Below, in pieces: positions 46,912 through 55,232 of a stretch of DNA of 64,000 bases. How positions within the stretch are numbered: the stretch's first letter is position 1; every line of letters starts with the position of its first letter. The DNA lies in NCBI RefSeq assembly GCF_014349105.1, contig NZ_JACSJI010000005.1, forward strand, positions 124,001-188,000. Reading direction: 5' to 3'. The notes under the pieces are model-generated. The model searched no databases. It was given only the letters and a program-made list of their open reading frames with translations, and had not been told where the DNA came from. Origin of the DNA: Caulobacter sp. 17J80-11. GTDB taxonomy: Bacteria; Pseudomonadota; Alphaproteobacteria; Caulobacterales; Caulobacteraceae. A program made the translations under genes and the position numbers.

Positions 46912-47273
46912 CGAAGACCGTTCTGACCGTCGACGACTCCCGCACCATGCGCGACATGCTGCAGCTGGCGCTGGTCGAGGCGGGCTACCGCGTGATCCAG
47001 GCCGTGGACGGCGTGGACGGGCTGGAGACCTTGGCGCTGGAAGGCGCCGACGTGGTCATCACCGACATCAACATGCCCCGGCTGGACGGCTTCGGCTTCA
47101 TCGAGGGCGTGCGCTCGGACCCCAAGCACCGCTCGACCCCGATCCTGGTGCTGACCACCGAGAGCGACCCGGCCAAGAAGGAGCGCGCCCGTCAGGCCGG
47201 CGCCACCGGCTGGATCGTGAAGCCCTTCAACCCGGAAAAGCTGGTCGACGCCGTCCGTCGCGTCGCCGCCTGA
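46908..47273 (+). CDS. cheY: Chemotaxis response regulator CheY (first copy)
   Basis: A 121-residue single receiver domain: Asp9/Asp10 pocket, phospho-acceptor Asp53 (ITDINMP), Thr84 region TTES and Lys105 (VKPF). The GTG start overlaps the STAS stop as GTGA. Receives phosphate from CheA and, in the classical scheme, binds the flagellar switch. Three CheY-like proteins in one operon suggest that one or more act as phosphate sinks. Confidence 0.93.
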   Translation: MTKTVLTVDDSRTMRDMLQLALVEAGYRVIQAVDGVDGLETLALEGADVVITDINMPRLDGFGFIEGVRSDPKHRSTPILVLTTESDPAKKERARQAGATGWIVKPFNPEKLVDAVRRVAA

Positions 47274-47299
47274 TCTGAACGCCGAGCGGGGTTTCGTCC

Positions 47300-49618
47300 G
47301 TGGACGCCTTCGAAAGCATCAAGGCCACCTTCTTCCAGGAGTGCGAGGAGCTGCTCGCCGACCTGGAGACGGGTCTGCTGGCCATGGAAGGCGGCGACGC
47401 CGATCCCGAGACGATCAACGCGGTGTTCCGCGCGGTCCACTCGGTGAAGGGCGGCGCCGGGGCCTTCGGGCTGGACGCCCTGGTGCGCTTCGCCCACGTG
47501 TTCGAGACCCTGATGGACGAGCTGCGCTCGGGCCGGATGGAGGTCCGCGAGGAGGTCGTCAAATCCCTGCTGCGCGCCGCCGACGTGCTGTCCGACCATG
47601 TTGGCGCGGCCCGCGGCGGTCCCGAGGTCGACGCCGGCCGTAGCGCCGCCCTGGTCGAGGAGCTGGAAGGCTGGATCGGCGGCGACGCGCTGGGCGCGGC
47701 CGGCGAGGACGACGCCGAGATCGACGGGCTGGTGTTCCAGCCCATGCAGGTGGCCCTTGCCGACTTCGACGCCCCGGCCGGCCTGCCCGACCTCGACGCC
47801 CTGCTGCCCGGCCCGATCGCCTTGCCCGACCTCGACGCGCCCGCGGCTGCGGCCGGCGACGTCTGGCGTGTGACCTTCCGTCCGCGGGCGGACATGTACC
47901 TGAAGGCCAACGAGTCCGGCCTGCTGCTGCGCGAACTGGCGCGCCTCGGCGAGACCGAGGTCGAGCTGGACGCGTCGAACCTGCCGCCGCTGGACCAGAT
48001 GGCCGCCGAGCAGGCTTATCTCGGCTGGACCGTGCGCCTGACCGGCGAGGTCGACGAGGCGGCCGTCCGCGAAGTGTTCGAGTGGGTCGAGGGCGACTGC
48101 GACCTGGAGATCGTGCGCGCCGACGCCGCGTCCGCGCCGGCCCTGCCCGACCTGCCCGCCCTGGACCTGCCGGTTCTGGACCTGCCGCCGCTGGATTTTG
48201 CGCCCGCCTCGATCGCCGAGCTGCCGCCCCTTGAGCCTGCCGTGGCTTCCGCGCCGGCCGCCGATCCGGTCGAATTCGACATCGCCGCCCTGATCGCCAA
48301 GGCCCAGGCCGCCGGTCCGGTCGACACGCCGGCACCGGCGGCCGCGCCGGTGGCGAAGCCCGCGCCGAAGCCGGCGGCGCCGGCCGCCGCCAACGAGACC
48401 AAGGGCCCGGCCGCGCCGGTCCAGGCGACCATCCGCGTGGACCTGGAGCGCGTCGATCGCCTGATCGACCTGGTTGGCGAGCTGGTGATCCAGCAGGCCA
48501 TGCTGTCCCAGCGCGTGGGCGAGAGCGGCCTGGCCCGCTCGTCCAACGTGGCCGTCGGCCTGGAGGACCTCGAGCAACTGACGCGCGAGATCCAGGACAG
48601 CGTCATGGCCATCCGCGCCCAGCCGGTGAAGTCGGTGTTCCAGCGCATGCCGCGCCTGGTCCGCGAAGTCGCCGACATGACCGGCAAGAAGGTCCGCCTG
48701 GTCACCGAGGGCGAGGGCACCGAGGTCGACAAGACGGTGATCGAGCGGCTGTCCGACCCGATCACCCACATGCTGCGCAACGCCATCGACCACGGGCTGG
48801 AGACGCCCGACGAGCGCGCCGCCGCCGGGAAGCCGGCCGAGGGCGTGGTGCGCCTGGCGGCCCTGCACCGCTCGGGACGGATCATCATCGAGGTCCAGGA
48901 CGACGGGCGCGGCATCAACCGGCCGCGCGTGCGCAAGATCGCCGTCGACAAGGGCCTCATCGCCGAGGATGCGATCCTGACCGACGACGAGGTCGACAAC
49001 CTGATCTTCCTGCCCGGCTTCTCGACCGCCGACACGGTCTCGGACATCTCCGGCCGCGGCGTGGGCATGGACGTGGTCAAGCGCTCGATCGGCGCGCTGG
49101 GCGGCCGCATCTCGATCTCGAGCGTGCCCGGCCAGGGCTCCAAGTTCACCCTGAGCCTGCCGCTGACGCTCGCGGTGCTGGACGGCATGGTGGTCACCGC
49201 CGCCGGCCAGACCCTGGTCACCCCGCTGACCACCATCGTCGAGAGCCTGACGCCCAAGGCCGAGGACGTCCACCTGGTGGGCGGCCGCGACGCGGTGATC
49301 CGCGTGCGCGACACCTTCGTGCCGCTGGTCGACGTCGGCGTGGCGCTGGGCTTCCGCGACGAGCCGATCCCGGCCGCCACGGGCGTGGCCGTGCTGATCG
49401 AGAGCGAGGCGGGGGGCAAGGCGGCCCTCTTGGTCGACTCCATCCAGGGCCAGCGCCAGGTCGTCATCAAGAGCTTGGAGTCCAACTACCAGCAGGTCGA
49501 GGGCGTGGCTGCCGCGACCATCCTGGGCGACGGCCGCGTGGCCCTGATCCTCGACGTCGACGCCCTCGTCTCCACCCGGCGCAAGCCGGCGCGTACCGAA
49601 AAGCGAATGGCAGGATGA
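47300..49618 (+). CDS. cheA: Chemotaxis histidine kinase CheA
   Basis: A 772-residue kinase. The HPt domain has His47 ([12 protein letters not shown]). A P2-like domain opens [19 protein letters not shown] (about 194-275). A Pro/Asp-rich linker with [19 protein letters not shown]-type repeats follows. Then come the dimerisation helix pair ([17 protein letters not shown]), the ATPase (N-box [36 protein letters not shown]) and a CheW-like C-terminal domain. A GTG start 26 bases after cheY is supported by the [14 protein letters not shown] opening. Confidence 0.96.
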   Translation: MDAFESIKATFFQECEELLADLETGLLAMEGGDADPETINAVFRAVHSVKGGAGAFGLDALVRFAHVFETLMDELRSGRMEVREEVVKSLLRAADVLSDHVGAARGGPEVDAGRSAALVEELEGWIGGDALGAAGEDDAEIDGLVFQPMQVALADFDAPAGLPDLDALLPGPIALPDLDAPAAAAGDVWRVTFRPRADMYLKANESGLLLRELARLGETEVELDASNLPPLDQMAAEQAYLGWTVRLTGEVDEAAVREVFEWVEGDCDLEIVRADAASAPALPDLPALDLPVLDLPPLDFAPASIAELPPLEPAVASAPAADPVEFDIAALIAKAQAAGPVDTPAPAAAPVAKPAPKPAAPAAANETKGPAAPVQATIRVDLERVDRLIDLVGELVIQQAMLSQRVGESGLARSSNVAVGLEDLEQLTREIQDSVMAIRAQPVKSVFQRMPRLVREVADMTGKKVRLVTEGEGTEVDKTVIERLSDPITHMLRNAIDHGLETPDERAAAGKPAEGVVRLAALHRSGRIIIEVQDDGRGINRPRVRKIAVDKGLIAEDAILTDDEVDNLIFLPGFSTADTVSDISGRGVGMDVVKRSIGALGGRISISSVPGQGSKFTLSLPLTLAVLDGMVVTAAGQTLVTPLTTIVESLTPKAEDVHLVGGRDAVIRVRDTFVPLVDVGVALGFRDEPIPAATGVAVLIESEAGGKAALLVDSIQGQRQVVIKSLESNYQQVEGVAAATILGDGRVALILDVDALVSTRRKPARTEKRMAG

Positions 49619-49620
49619 CC

Positions 49621-50088
49621 ATGACCGAAGTCGTCACCACCGGCGCCGGCGCGCGTCGTGAACTGATCTCCTTCCGCATCGGCGAGCAGGAGTTCTGCGT
49701 GGACATCATGTCCGTGCGCGAGATCCGCGGCTGGACCCCGGCCACGCCGCTGCCGCGCTCGCCCGCCTTCATGAAGGGCGTGATCAACCTGCGCGGCGCG
49801 GTCCTGCCGATCGTAGACCTGGGCGCGCGCCTCGGCCTGAAGACCGCCGAGCCGACCGCCCGCCACGTCATCATGGTCGTGCGCATCGGCGAGCGCACCG
49901 TCGGCCTGCTGGTCGACGCGGTGTCGGACATCATCGAGCTTACCGACGATCAGGTGCAGCCGACCCCGGACGTCGCCTGCGACCAGGTGAAGACCTTCGT
50001 GAAGGGCCTGTTCGCGGTCGAGGGCCGCATGGTCAGCCTGATCGCGCTGGACAAGGTGCTGCCGGAGCAGGAGGCGGAGGCCGCATGA
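49621..50088 (+). CDS. cheW: Chemotaxis adaptor CheW
   Basis: A 155-residue scaffold that joins receptors to Che[58 protein letters not shown]. Two tandem ATGACC starts exist. ATG 49621 is preferred because AGGA lies 5 bases before it; ATG 49615 would overlap the cheA stop as ATGA and add two residues. The TGA overlaps the cheR start. Confidence 0.95.
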   Translation: MTEVVTTGAGARRELISFRIGEQEFCVDIMSVREIRGWTPATPLPRSPAFMKGVINLRGAVLPIVDLGARLGLKTAEPTARHVIMVVRIGERTVGLLVDAVSDIIELTDDQVQPTPDVACDQVKTFVKGLFAVEGRMVSLIALDKVLPEQEAEAA

Positions 50089-50975
50089 GCTTCGTCGCCG
50101 ACACCGGCGACCGATCCCGCAAGCGTCCCATCGTCGAGGGCGAGTTCGCCTTCACCGACGACGACTTCCGTCAGATCGCGTCGATCCTGCATTCGCATGC
50201 CGGGATCGCCTTGACCGAGGCCAAGGCGGCCCTGGTCTATTCGCGGCTGGCCAAACGTCTGCGCTCGCTGGGGCTGAAGAGCTTCCGCGACTACTGCGAC
50301 CTGGTGCAGGGCCGCGAGGGCCTGGACGAGCGCCAGGCCATGATGGCGGCGTTGACCACCAACGTGACCCGCTTCTTCCGCGAGCCGCACCACTTCGAGC
50401 ACCTGCGCGACGAGGTCATGCCGAAGCTGGCCGAGCGGGCGCGCCAGGGCGGACGCGTGCGCCTGTGGTCGGCGGCCTGCTCCAGCGGCCAGGAGCCCTA
50501 TTCCATGGCCCTGACCGTGCTGGAGGCCATGCCGGACGCGCTGGATCACGACGTGAAGATCCTGGCGACCGACATCGACCCCAACATGGTCGCCGAGGGC
50601 CGCGACGGCCTCTATCGAGAGGACCATGTCGAGCCGGTGCCGCTGAACCTGCGCGGGCGCTGGTTCCGCAAGGCGCCCCACGGCGGCGACCGCCGCTGGG
50701 AGGTCGCGCCCGAGCTGCGCGAACTGGTCGCCTTCCGCGAACTCAACCTGATCGGAGACTGGCCCATGAAGGGCCGCTTCGACGTCGTGTTCTGCCGCAA
50801 CGTGGTGATCTACTTCGACGAAACCACCCAGGAGCGGGTGTGGTCGCGCTTCATCCCGGTGATGACGCCGGGGGCTACGCTGTACATCGGCCACTCCGAA
50901 CGGGTCACCGGCCCGGCGGCCGGCCGGCTCGAGACCTGCGGCCTGACCACCTACCGGCTGGGAGGCGCGCGATGA
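50085..50975 (+). CDS. cheR: Chemoreceptor methyltransferase CheR
   Basis: A 296-residue SAM-dependent enzyme that methylates receptor glutamates. Evidence: N-terminal helical domain (TLSK-like [18 protein letters not shown]), [20 protein letters not shown] motif [26 protein letters not shown], and [13 protein letters not shown] beta-subdomain for pentapeptide docking is expected, and the receptor of this operon has such a tail. GGAGG precedes the ATG, which overlaps the cheW stop. Confidence 0.95.
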   Translation: MSFVADTGDRSRKRPIVEGEFAFTDDDFRQIASILHSHAGIALTEAKAALVYSRLAKRLRSLGLKSFRDYCDLVQGREGLDERQAMMAALTTNVTRFFREPHHFEHLRDEVMPKLAERARQGGRVRLWSAACSSGQEPYSMALTVLEAMPDALDHDVKILATDIDPNMVAEGRDGLYREDHVEPVPLNLRGRWFRKAPHGGDRRWEVAPELRELVAFRELNLIGDWPMKGRFDVVFCRNVVIYFDETTQERVWSRFIPVMTPGATLYIGHSERVTGPAAGRLETCGLTTYRLGGAR

Positions 50976-52009
50976 GCCGCATCTCCGTCCTGGTGGTCGA
51001 CGACTCCGCCACCATGCGCAGCCTGATCGCCGCCACCCTGCGGCGCGACACCGACATCGAGGTCGTGGGCTTCGCCAACGATCCGTTGGAGGCGCGCGAC
51101 GCGATCAAGCGGCTCAACCCCGACGTCGTCACCCTCGACGTCGAGATGCCGAACATGGACGGCCTGACCTTCCTTGAGAAGATCATGCGCCTGCGCCCGA
51201 CCCCGGTGGTCATGGTCTCGACCCTGACCCAGGCCGGGGCCGAAGTGACCCTGGCGGCGCTGGAAATCGGCGCGGTGGACTGCGTCGGCAAGCCGGGCGC
51301 CGGCGTGACCGCCGCCGAGGCGTTCGGCGATCTGGCCATGAAGGTGAAGGCGGCCGCCCGGGCTCGCGTGCGCCCGCTGGGCAGCGCGCCGGTGGTCGAG
51401 AAGCGCGAAGGCTATTCCGGCGGCGACAAGATCGTCGCGATCGGCTCCTCCACCGGCGGGGTCGAGGCCCTGCTGACGGTGATCTCCGCCTTCCCGGAGA
51501 ACTGCCCGCCGACGGTCATCACCCAGCACATGCCGGCGACCTTCACCAAGAGCTTCGCCCAGCGCCTGGACCGCGCCTCGGCCGCGCACGTGACCGAGGC
51601 GGTGGAGGGCGCGCCCCTGGAGACCGGACGGGTCTATCTGGCCCCGGGCGGCCACACCCACCTGGAGATCACCTCCGGCGCGCATCCGCGCTGCCGTCTG
51701 GTGCCGGCCGACCCGGTCAACGGACACCGTCCGTCGGTGGACGTGATGTTCAATTCCGCGGCCAAGCACGGCCCGCGCGTCGTCGCCGCGCTCTTGACCG
51801 GCATGGGCCGAGACGGCGCGCAGGGGCTGCTGGCCCTGAAGGAAAAAGGCGCGCGCACGATCGGCCAGGACGAGGCCAGCTGTGTCGTCTACGGCATGCC
51901 GCGCGCGGCCTTCGAGCTGGGCGCGGTGGAAAAGCAACTCCCGCTGGGCCGTATCGGCCCGGCAATTCTCGACTTGTGCTCGGCGGCTGCGCCGGGGAGG
52001 GACCAGTAA
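50972..52009 (+). CDS. cheB: Chemoreceptor methylesterase CheB
   Basis: A 345-residue two-domain response regulator. The receiver has Asp56 ([12 protein letters not shown]). The C-terminal methylesterase has the nucleophile motif [23 protein letters not shown] with the catalytic His, and [12 protein letters not shown] with the catalytic Asp. ATG 50972 has GGGAGG upstream and overlaps the cheR stop by 4 bases. It opposes CheR in adaptation. Confidence 0.95.
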   Translation: MSRISVLVVDDSATMRSLIAATLRRDTDIEVVGFANDPLEARDAIKRLNPDVVTLDVEMPNMDGLTFLEKIMRLRPTPVVMVSTLTQAGAEVTLAALEIGAVDCVGKPGAGVTAAEAFGDLAMKVKAAARARVRPLGSAPVVEKREGYSGGDKIVAIGSSTGGVEALLTVISAFPENCPPTVITQHMPATFTKSFAQRLDRASAAHVTEAVEGAPLETGRVYLAPGGHTHLEITSGAHPRCRLVPADPVNGHRPSVDVMFNSAAKHGPRVVAALLTGMGRDGAQGLLALKEKGARTIGQDEASCVVYGMPRAAFELGAVEKQLPLGRIGPAILDLCSAAAPGRDQ

Positions 52010-52398
52010 TGCCCGCAGCTTCTTCGATCCGAACCTTGATCGTCGACGACCAGCTGACCATGCGTTCGCTGGTGCGCACCGGCCTGCAACAGCTGGGCAT
52101 CACCGACACGCGCGAATGCGCCGACGGCGAGGAGGCCCTGCGCGAGATCATCAGCAAGCCGGTGCACCTGGTGATCTCCGATTACAACATGCCCAAGCTG
52201 GACGGCCTGGGCCTGCTGCGCGCCATCCGTTCGCATCCGCCGACGAAGACCACGGCCTTCATCATGCTGACGGGCCGGGCCGACCGTGAGCTGGTGCAGC
52301 GCGCGGTGCAGTACGGCGTCAACAACTACCTCGTGAAACCCTTCACGGTGCAAACCCTGAAGGAGAAGATCGAGGCCGTGTTCGGACAACTGACATGA
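52009..52398 (+). CDS. cheY: Chemotaxis response regulator CheY (second copy)
   Basis: A 129-residue receiver domain: VDD at 12-14, phospho-acceptor Asp58 ([11 protein letters not shown]), LTGR in place of the Thr segment, and Lys110 (VKPF). The opening [22 protein letters not shown] resembles motor-binding CheY proteins. GGGAGGG precedes the ATG, which overlaps the cheB stop by one base (TAATG). Confidence 0.93.
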   Translation: MPAASSIRTLIVDDQLTMRSLVRTGLQQLGITDTRECADGEEALREIISKPVHLVISDYNMPKLDGLGLLRAIRSHPPTKTTAFIMLTGRADRELVQRAVQYGVNNYLVKPFTVQTLKEKIEAVFGQLT

Positions 52399-52946
52399 CC
52401 GCAACCGCCGCCGCCCAGAGCGCCGCTCGGGCCGGCAAACGCATTCATGTCGTGCAGGGCGAGCAGCACGTCACCAGCGATCCCGAGGTGGTTCTGACCA
52501 CCATTCTCGGCAGCTGCGTGGCCGCGTGCCTGCGTGATCCCGTGGCCGGGATCGGCGGCATGAACCACTTCCTGTTGCCGGACGGGGTCAAGGACGGCGG
52601 CGTGGCCCAGCGCTACGGCGCGCACGCCATGGAACTGCTGATCAACGACATCCTGCGCCGGGGCGGCCGCCGCGAGCGGCTGGAGGCGAAGCTGTTCGGC
52701 GGCGGACGCATGTTCGACGGCCTGACCGACGTGGGCGGCGCCAACGCCGCCTTCGCCGAGAAATTCCTCCGCGACGAAGGCATCCCGGTGGTGGGCTCCA
52801 GCCTGGGCGGCTCGGGCGCGCGCCGGGTGCAGTTCTGGCCGGTGTCCGGCCGGGCCCAGCAGAAGGCGGTCACCGACCAGCCCGAGGTCGTGCGCGCGCC
52901 CGTTCCGGCTCCGGTCGTCGACCACGGCGCGGTGGAGCTGTTCTGA
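52395..52946 (+). CDS. cheD: Chemoreceptor glutamine deamidase CheD
   Basis: A 183-residue CheD. Catalytic Cys41 ([14 protein letters not shown]) and His58 ([11 protein letters not shown]) are 17 residues apart, the family spacing; [11 protein letters not shown] and VGSSLGG are other signatures. It deamidates receptor glutamines to create methylation sites. The C-terminus extends about 20 residues and ends VELF. The start overlaps the preceding cheY and the stop shares one base with the next gene. Confidence 0.94.
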   Translation: MTATAAAQSAARAGKRIHVVQGEQHVTSDPEVVLTTILGSCVAACLRDPVAGIGGMNHFLLPDGVKDGGVAQRYGAHAMELLINDILRRGGRRERLEAKLFGGGRMFDGLTDVGGANAAFAEKFLRDEGIPVVGSSLGGSGARRVQFWPVSGRAQQKAVTDQPEVVRAPVPAPVVDHGAVELF

Positions 52947-53332
52947 TGCGCCCGCCGCACGCCCGCGAGGACGAAACCCAGGTCAGCGCCGCCGCGGCCC
53001 TGCAGGCCCTGGCGGTCGAGACGGTGCGCGCCGGCGAGATGTGCGAGCGGCTCGGCGACCTGGTCGAGCGGCTGGTGCGCACCTGCGAGGGCGAGGAGCT
53101 GAAGATCGCCATGCAGGAGGCCCAGGCGGTCGACGCCCTGACCCAGCACCTGGCGGCGCTGGCGGCCTTCGCCGGCCGCCTGGCCGATCGCGCCGAGGGC
53201 GTGGTGGCCCCGGCCGAGGCCCTGCGCGCGGTGCCGCTGGCCGACCTGGCGGCGCGGCTTTCGGCGGCCTGCGGCGGCGAAGCGGCCTCTTCCGGCGACG
53301 GCGCACGGGCCGGCGACCTGGACCTGTTCTGA
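52946..53332 (+). CDS. CheU-like helical protein of the chemotaxis operon
   Basis: A 128-residue, nearly all-helical protein in the cheU position of the Caulobacter operon. No enzyme family is recognised directly. Two features resemble the CheY-P phosphatase CheZ: a D-x3-Q pair at Asp63 and Gln67 (AQAVDALTQHLAAL, compared with AQDFQDLTGQ in CheZ), and an acidic C-terminal tail ending DLDLF after a Gly/Ser linker, like the CheY-binding tail of CheZ. This is inference from short motifs. ATG 52946 shares a base with the cheD stop. Confidence 0.75.
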   Translation: MRPPHAREDETQVSAAAALQALAVETVRAGEMCERLGDLVERLVRTCEGEELKIAMQEAQAVDALTQHLAALAAFAGRLADRAEGVVAPAEALRAVPLADLAARLSAACGGEAASSGDGARAGDLDLF

Positions 53333-53340
53333 GCCCCGCG

Positions 53341-53946
53341 GTGAGTGATTTCGGCCTGCCGGCGCGGCTAAGGATCAACCTGGATCAATCTGTCGTCCTG
53401 CTGGTCGACGACAATCCCCAGGCCCTCGACATCATGGGCTCGGTGTTCCAGGGCTTCGGGGTCAAGCAGCAGATCAAGTGCGGCTCCGCGCTCGAGGCGG
53501 TGGACATCGTCAAGACCACCCAGCTCGACCTGATCGTGATCGACTGCTCCATGCCGGAGATGGACGGCTACGACTTCGTCCGCTGGCTGCGGCGCAGCGA
53601 CCTGCGCCCGGCCGCCTTCACGCCGACGATCATGGTCACGGGCCACCCCGCGCAGTCGAAGATCGAGAAAAGTCGCGACTGCGGGGCCAGCTTCGTGGTC
53701 TCCAAGCCGATCACCCCGGCCGTCCTGCTGGAGCGGATCGTCTGGGTGGCGCGCGAGGAGCGGCCCTTCGTCGTGTGCGACGCCTACGCCGGCCCGGACC
53801 GCCGGTTCAAGAACGCGGGTCCGCCGATCGGGATCGCGCCGCGCCGGCGCGACGACCTGCCCTTCGAAGTCGGCGAGGCCATCGACCCCAACATGGCCCA
53901 GGCCGAAATCGACCTGTTGCTTAAGCCCGCCAAGGCCCCTCGATGA
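53341..53946 (+). CDS. Atypical CheY-like response regulator with extended tail (CheYIII position)
   Basis: A 201-residue protein with one receiver domain (DD at 23-24, Asp68 in VIDCSMPEMDG, Lys122 in VSKP) and about 60 further residues. The tail begins RPFVVCDAYAGPDRR (141-155) and ends with a helix near EIDLLLKPA. The receptor partner is unknown. A related tail occurs in the receiver protein at 3625-4143. The GTG start at 53341 comes 8 bases after cheU; the stop overlaps the next start. Confidence 0.86.
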   Translation: MSDFGLPARLRINLDQSVVLLVDDNPQALDIMGSVFQGFGVKQQIKCGSALEAVDIVKTTQLDLIVIDCSMPEMDGYDFVRWLRRSDLRPAAFTPTIMVTGHPAQSKIEKSRDCGASFVVSKPITPAVLLERIVWVAREERPFVVCDAYAGPDRRFKNAGPPIGIAPRRRDDLPFEVGEAIDPNMAQAEIDLLLKPAKAPR

Positions 53947-54401
53947 GCGTCGTGAAGATCATCCCGGTGAAGCACCGGCTGAGCGCCCAGATGCGCCGGG
54001 CCGGCGGCCTGACCGTCGAGCAGGCGCTGAGCCGCGCCGGCACGGCCCTGGAGGCGCACCGCGCCGGGGCCATGACGGCCATCGAGCGCACCGTCGTGAA
54101 GCTGGAGGCCGCGGCCGGCGCCGAGCGCGACACCACGACGCCCGACCGCATCTACGACCTGTCGGCCGAGATTCTCGACATCGCCGGCCTGTTCGGGGCC
54201 CAGCCCCTGTGCGACGCGTCCTGGAGCCTGTGCGAACTGGCCGACCGGCTGCGCTCGCGCGGCGAGTGGGAGTGGGCCGGGGTCGAGGTGCACGTGCGCG
54301 CCCTGCGCTTCCTGCTGACCGCCGGCTACGAGACCACGCCGGTGCTGAAGTCGGTGATCGACGGCCTGTGGGAGGTCACCGACCGGGTGGCCAAGGCCTG
54401 A
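53943..54401 (+). CDS. CheE-like protein of the chemotaxis operon
   Basis: A 152-residue, mainly helical protein in the cheE position of the Caulobacter operon. It has no known catalytic motif. The segment IYDLSAEILDIAGLFGAQPLC and VEVHVRALRFLL suggest a four-helix bundle of HPt-like shape, with one His in VHVRALR, but phosphotransfer is not established. It overlaps the preceding receiver gene by 4 bases, pointing to a working pair. It is the last gene of the operon. Confidence 0.75.
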   Translation: MSVVKIIPVKHRLSAQMRRAGGLTVEQALSRAGTALEAHRAGAMTAIERTVVKLEAAAGAERDTTTPDRIYDLSAEILDIAGLFGAQPLCDASWSLCELADRLRSRGEWEWAGVEVHVRALRFLLTAGYETTPVLKSVIDGLWEVTDRVAKA

Positions 54402-54524
54402 TAGGGGCGCGTCGGCGCTTCCGCTTTCGGACCGGCGGTCTCCCACGCTAGAAGGGGACCTCACCCCACGACGACGCGTGCCTGCGACCTCCCCGTCGCG
54501 GCGTCGCCGATGCAGGAGGCCGCC

Positions 54525-55148
54525 GTGCAGCTCGACGAAATCATGACCCTGTCGCCGGTGATCGCCGTGGTCACCATCCGCGACGCCGCCCACGCCGAGC
54601 CGCTGACCCGGGCGTTGGTCGCCGGCGGCATTCGCGCGGTGGAGATCACCCTGCGCACGCCCGCCGCGCTGGACAGCATCCGCGCCGCCGCGAAGGTCGA
54701 GGGCGCGGTGGTCGGCTCCGGCACCTGCCTGACCGCGGCCGACCTGAAGGCGTCGGCCGACGCCGGCGCGGTCTTCGCAGTCTCGCCCGGGGCGACCACG
54801 CCGCTGCTGCAGGCGGGGCTCAAGAGCGCGATCCCGCTGCTGCCCGGCATCGCCACGGCCTCGGAGCTGATGGCCGGGCTGGAGCAGGGCTACACCCGTT
54901 TCAAGCTGTTCCCGGCCGAGGCGGCCGGCGGCGCGGCCCTGCTGAAGGGCCTGTCCGGCCCGCTGCCGCAGGCCAAGTTCTGCCCGACCGGCGGCGTCAA
55001 CATCGAGAACGCGGCCCGCTACCTGGCCCTGCCGAACGTGCAGTGCGTCGGCGGCTCCTGGCTCGCGCCCGACGAGCTGATGGACGCCGGGGACTGGGGC
55101 CGGGTCCAGGAGCTCGCCCGCACGGCCGTGGCCAAGCTCGGCCGCTGA
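54525..55148 (+). CDS. eda: KDPG/KHG aldolase
   Basis: A 207-residue class I aldolase that splits 2-keto-3-deoxy-6-phosphogluconate into pyruvate and glyceraldehyde-3-phosphate (Entner-Doudoroff pathway). Evidence: VEITLRTPAAL with the catalytic Glu, VGSGTCLTAADL, and the Schiff-base Lys in TRFKLFPAEAAGGAALLKG, then CPTGGVN. The GTG at 54525 is preferred because AGGAGG lies 5 bases before it; ATG 54510 contains that site inside the reading frame. Other pathway genes are not in this window. Confidence 0.93.
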   Translation: MQLDEIMTLSPVIAVVTIRDAAHAEPLTRALVAGGIRAVEITLRTPAALDSIRAAAKVEGAVVGSGTCLTAADLKASADAGAVFAVSPGATTPLLQAGLKSAIPLLPGIATASELMAGLEQGYTRFKLFPAEAAGGAALLKGLSGPLPQAKFCPTGGVNIENAARYLALPNVQCVGGSWLAPDELMDAGDWGRVQELARTAVAKLGR

Positions 55149-55180
55149 CCCGGCCCTCACGTCTCCTCCAGAAGCACGAA

Positions 55181-55208
55181 AGCCTCCGCTTCTCGCGAAG
55201 CGGAGGCT
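55181..55208 (-). terminator. Terminator between eda and the S10 peptidase gene
   Basis: A perfect 12-bp stem AGCCTCCGCTTC/GAAGCGGAGGCT with a 4-base loop. On the minus strand a short T-run (CTTTCG) follows, so it best serves the S10 gene. It may also stop eda transcripts on the plus strand. Confidence 0.78.
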
Positions 55209-55232
55209 CGGCTCGTGGCCCTGTTTGAGGCC

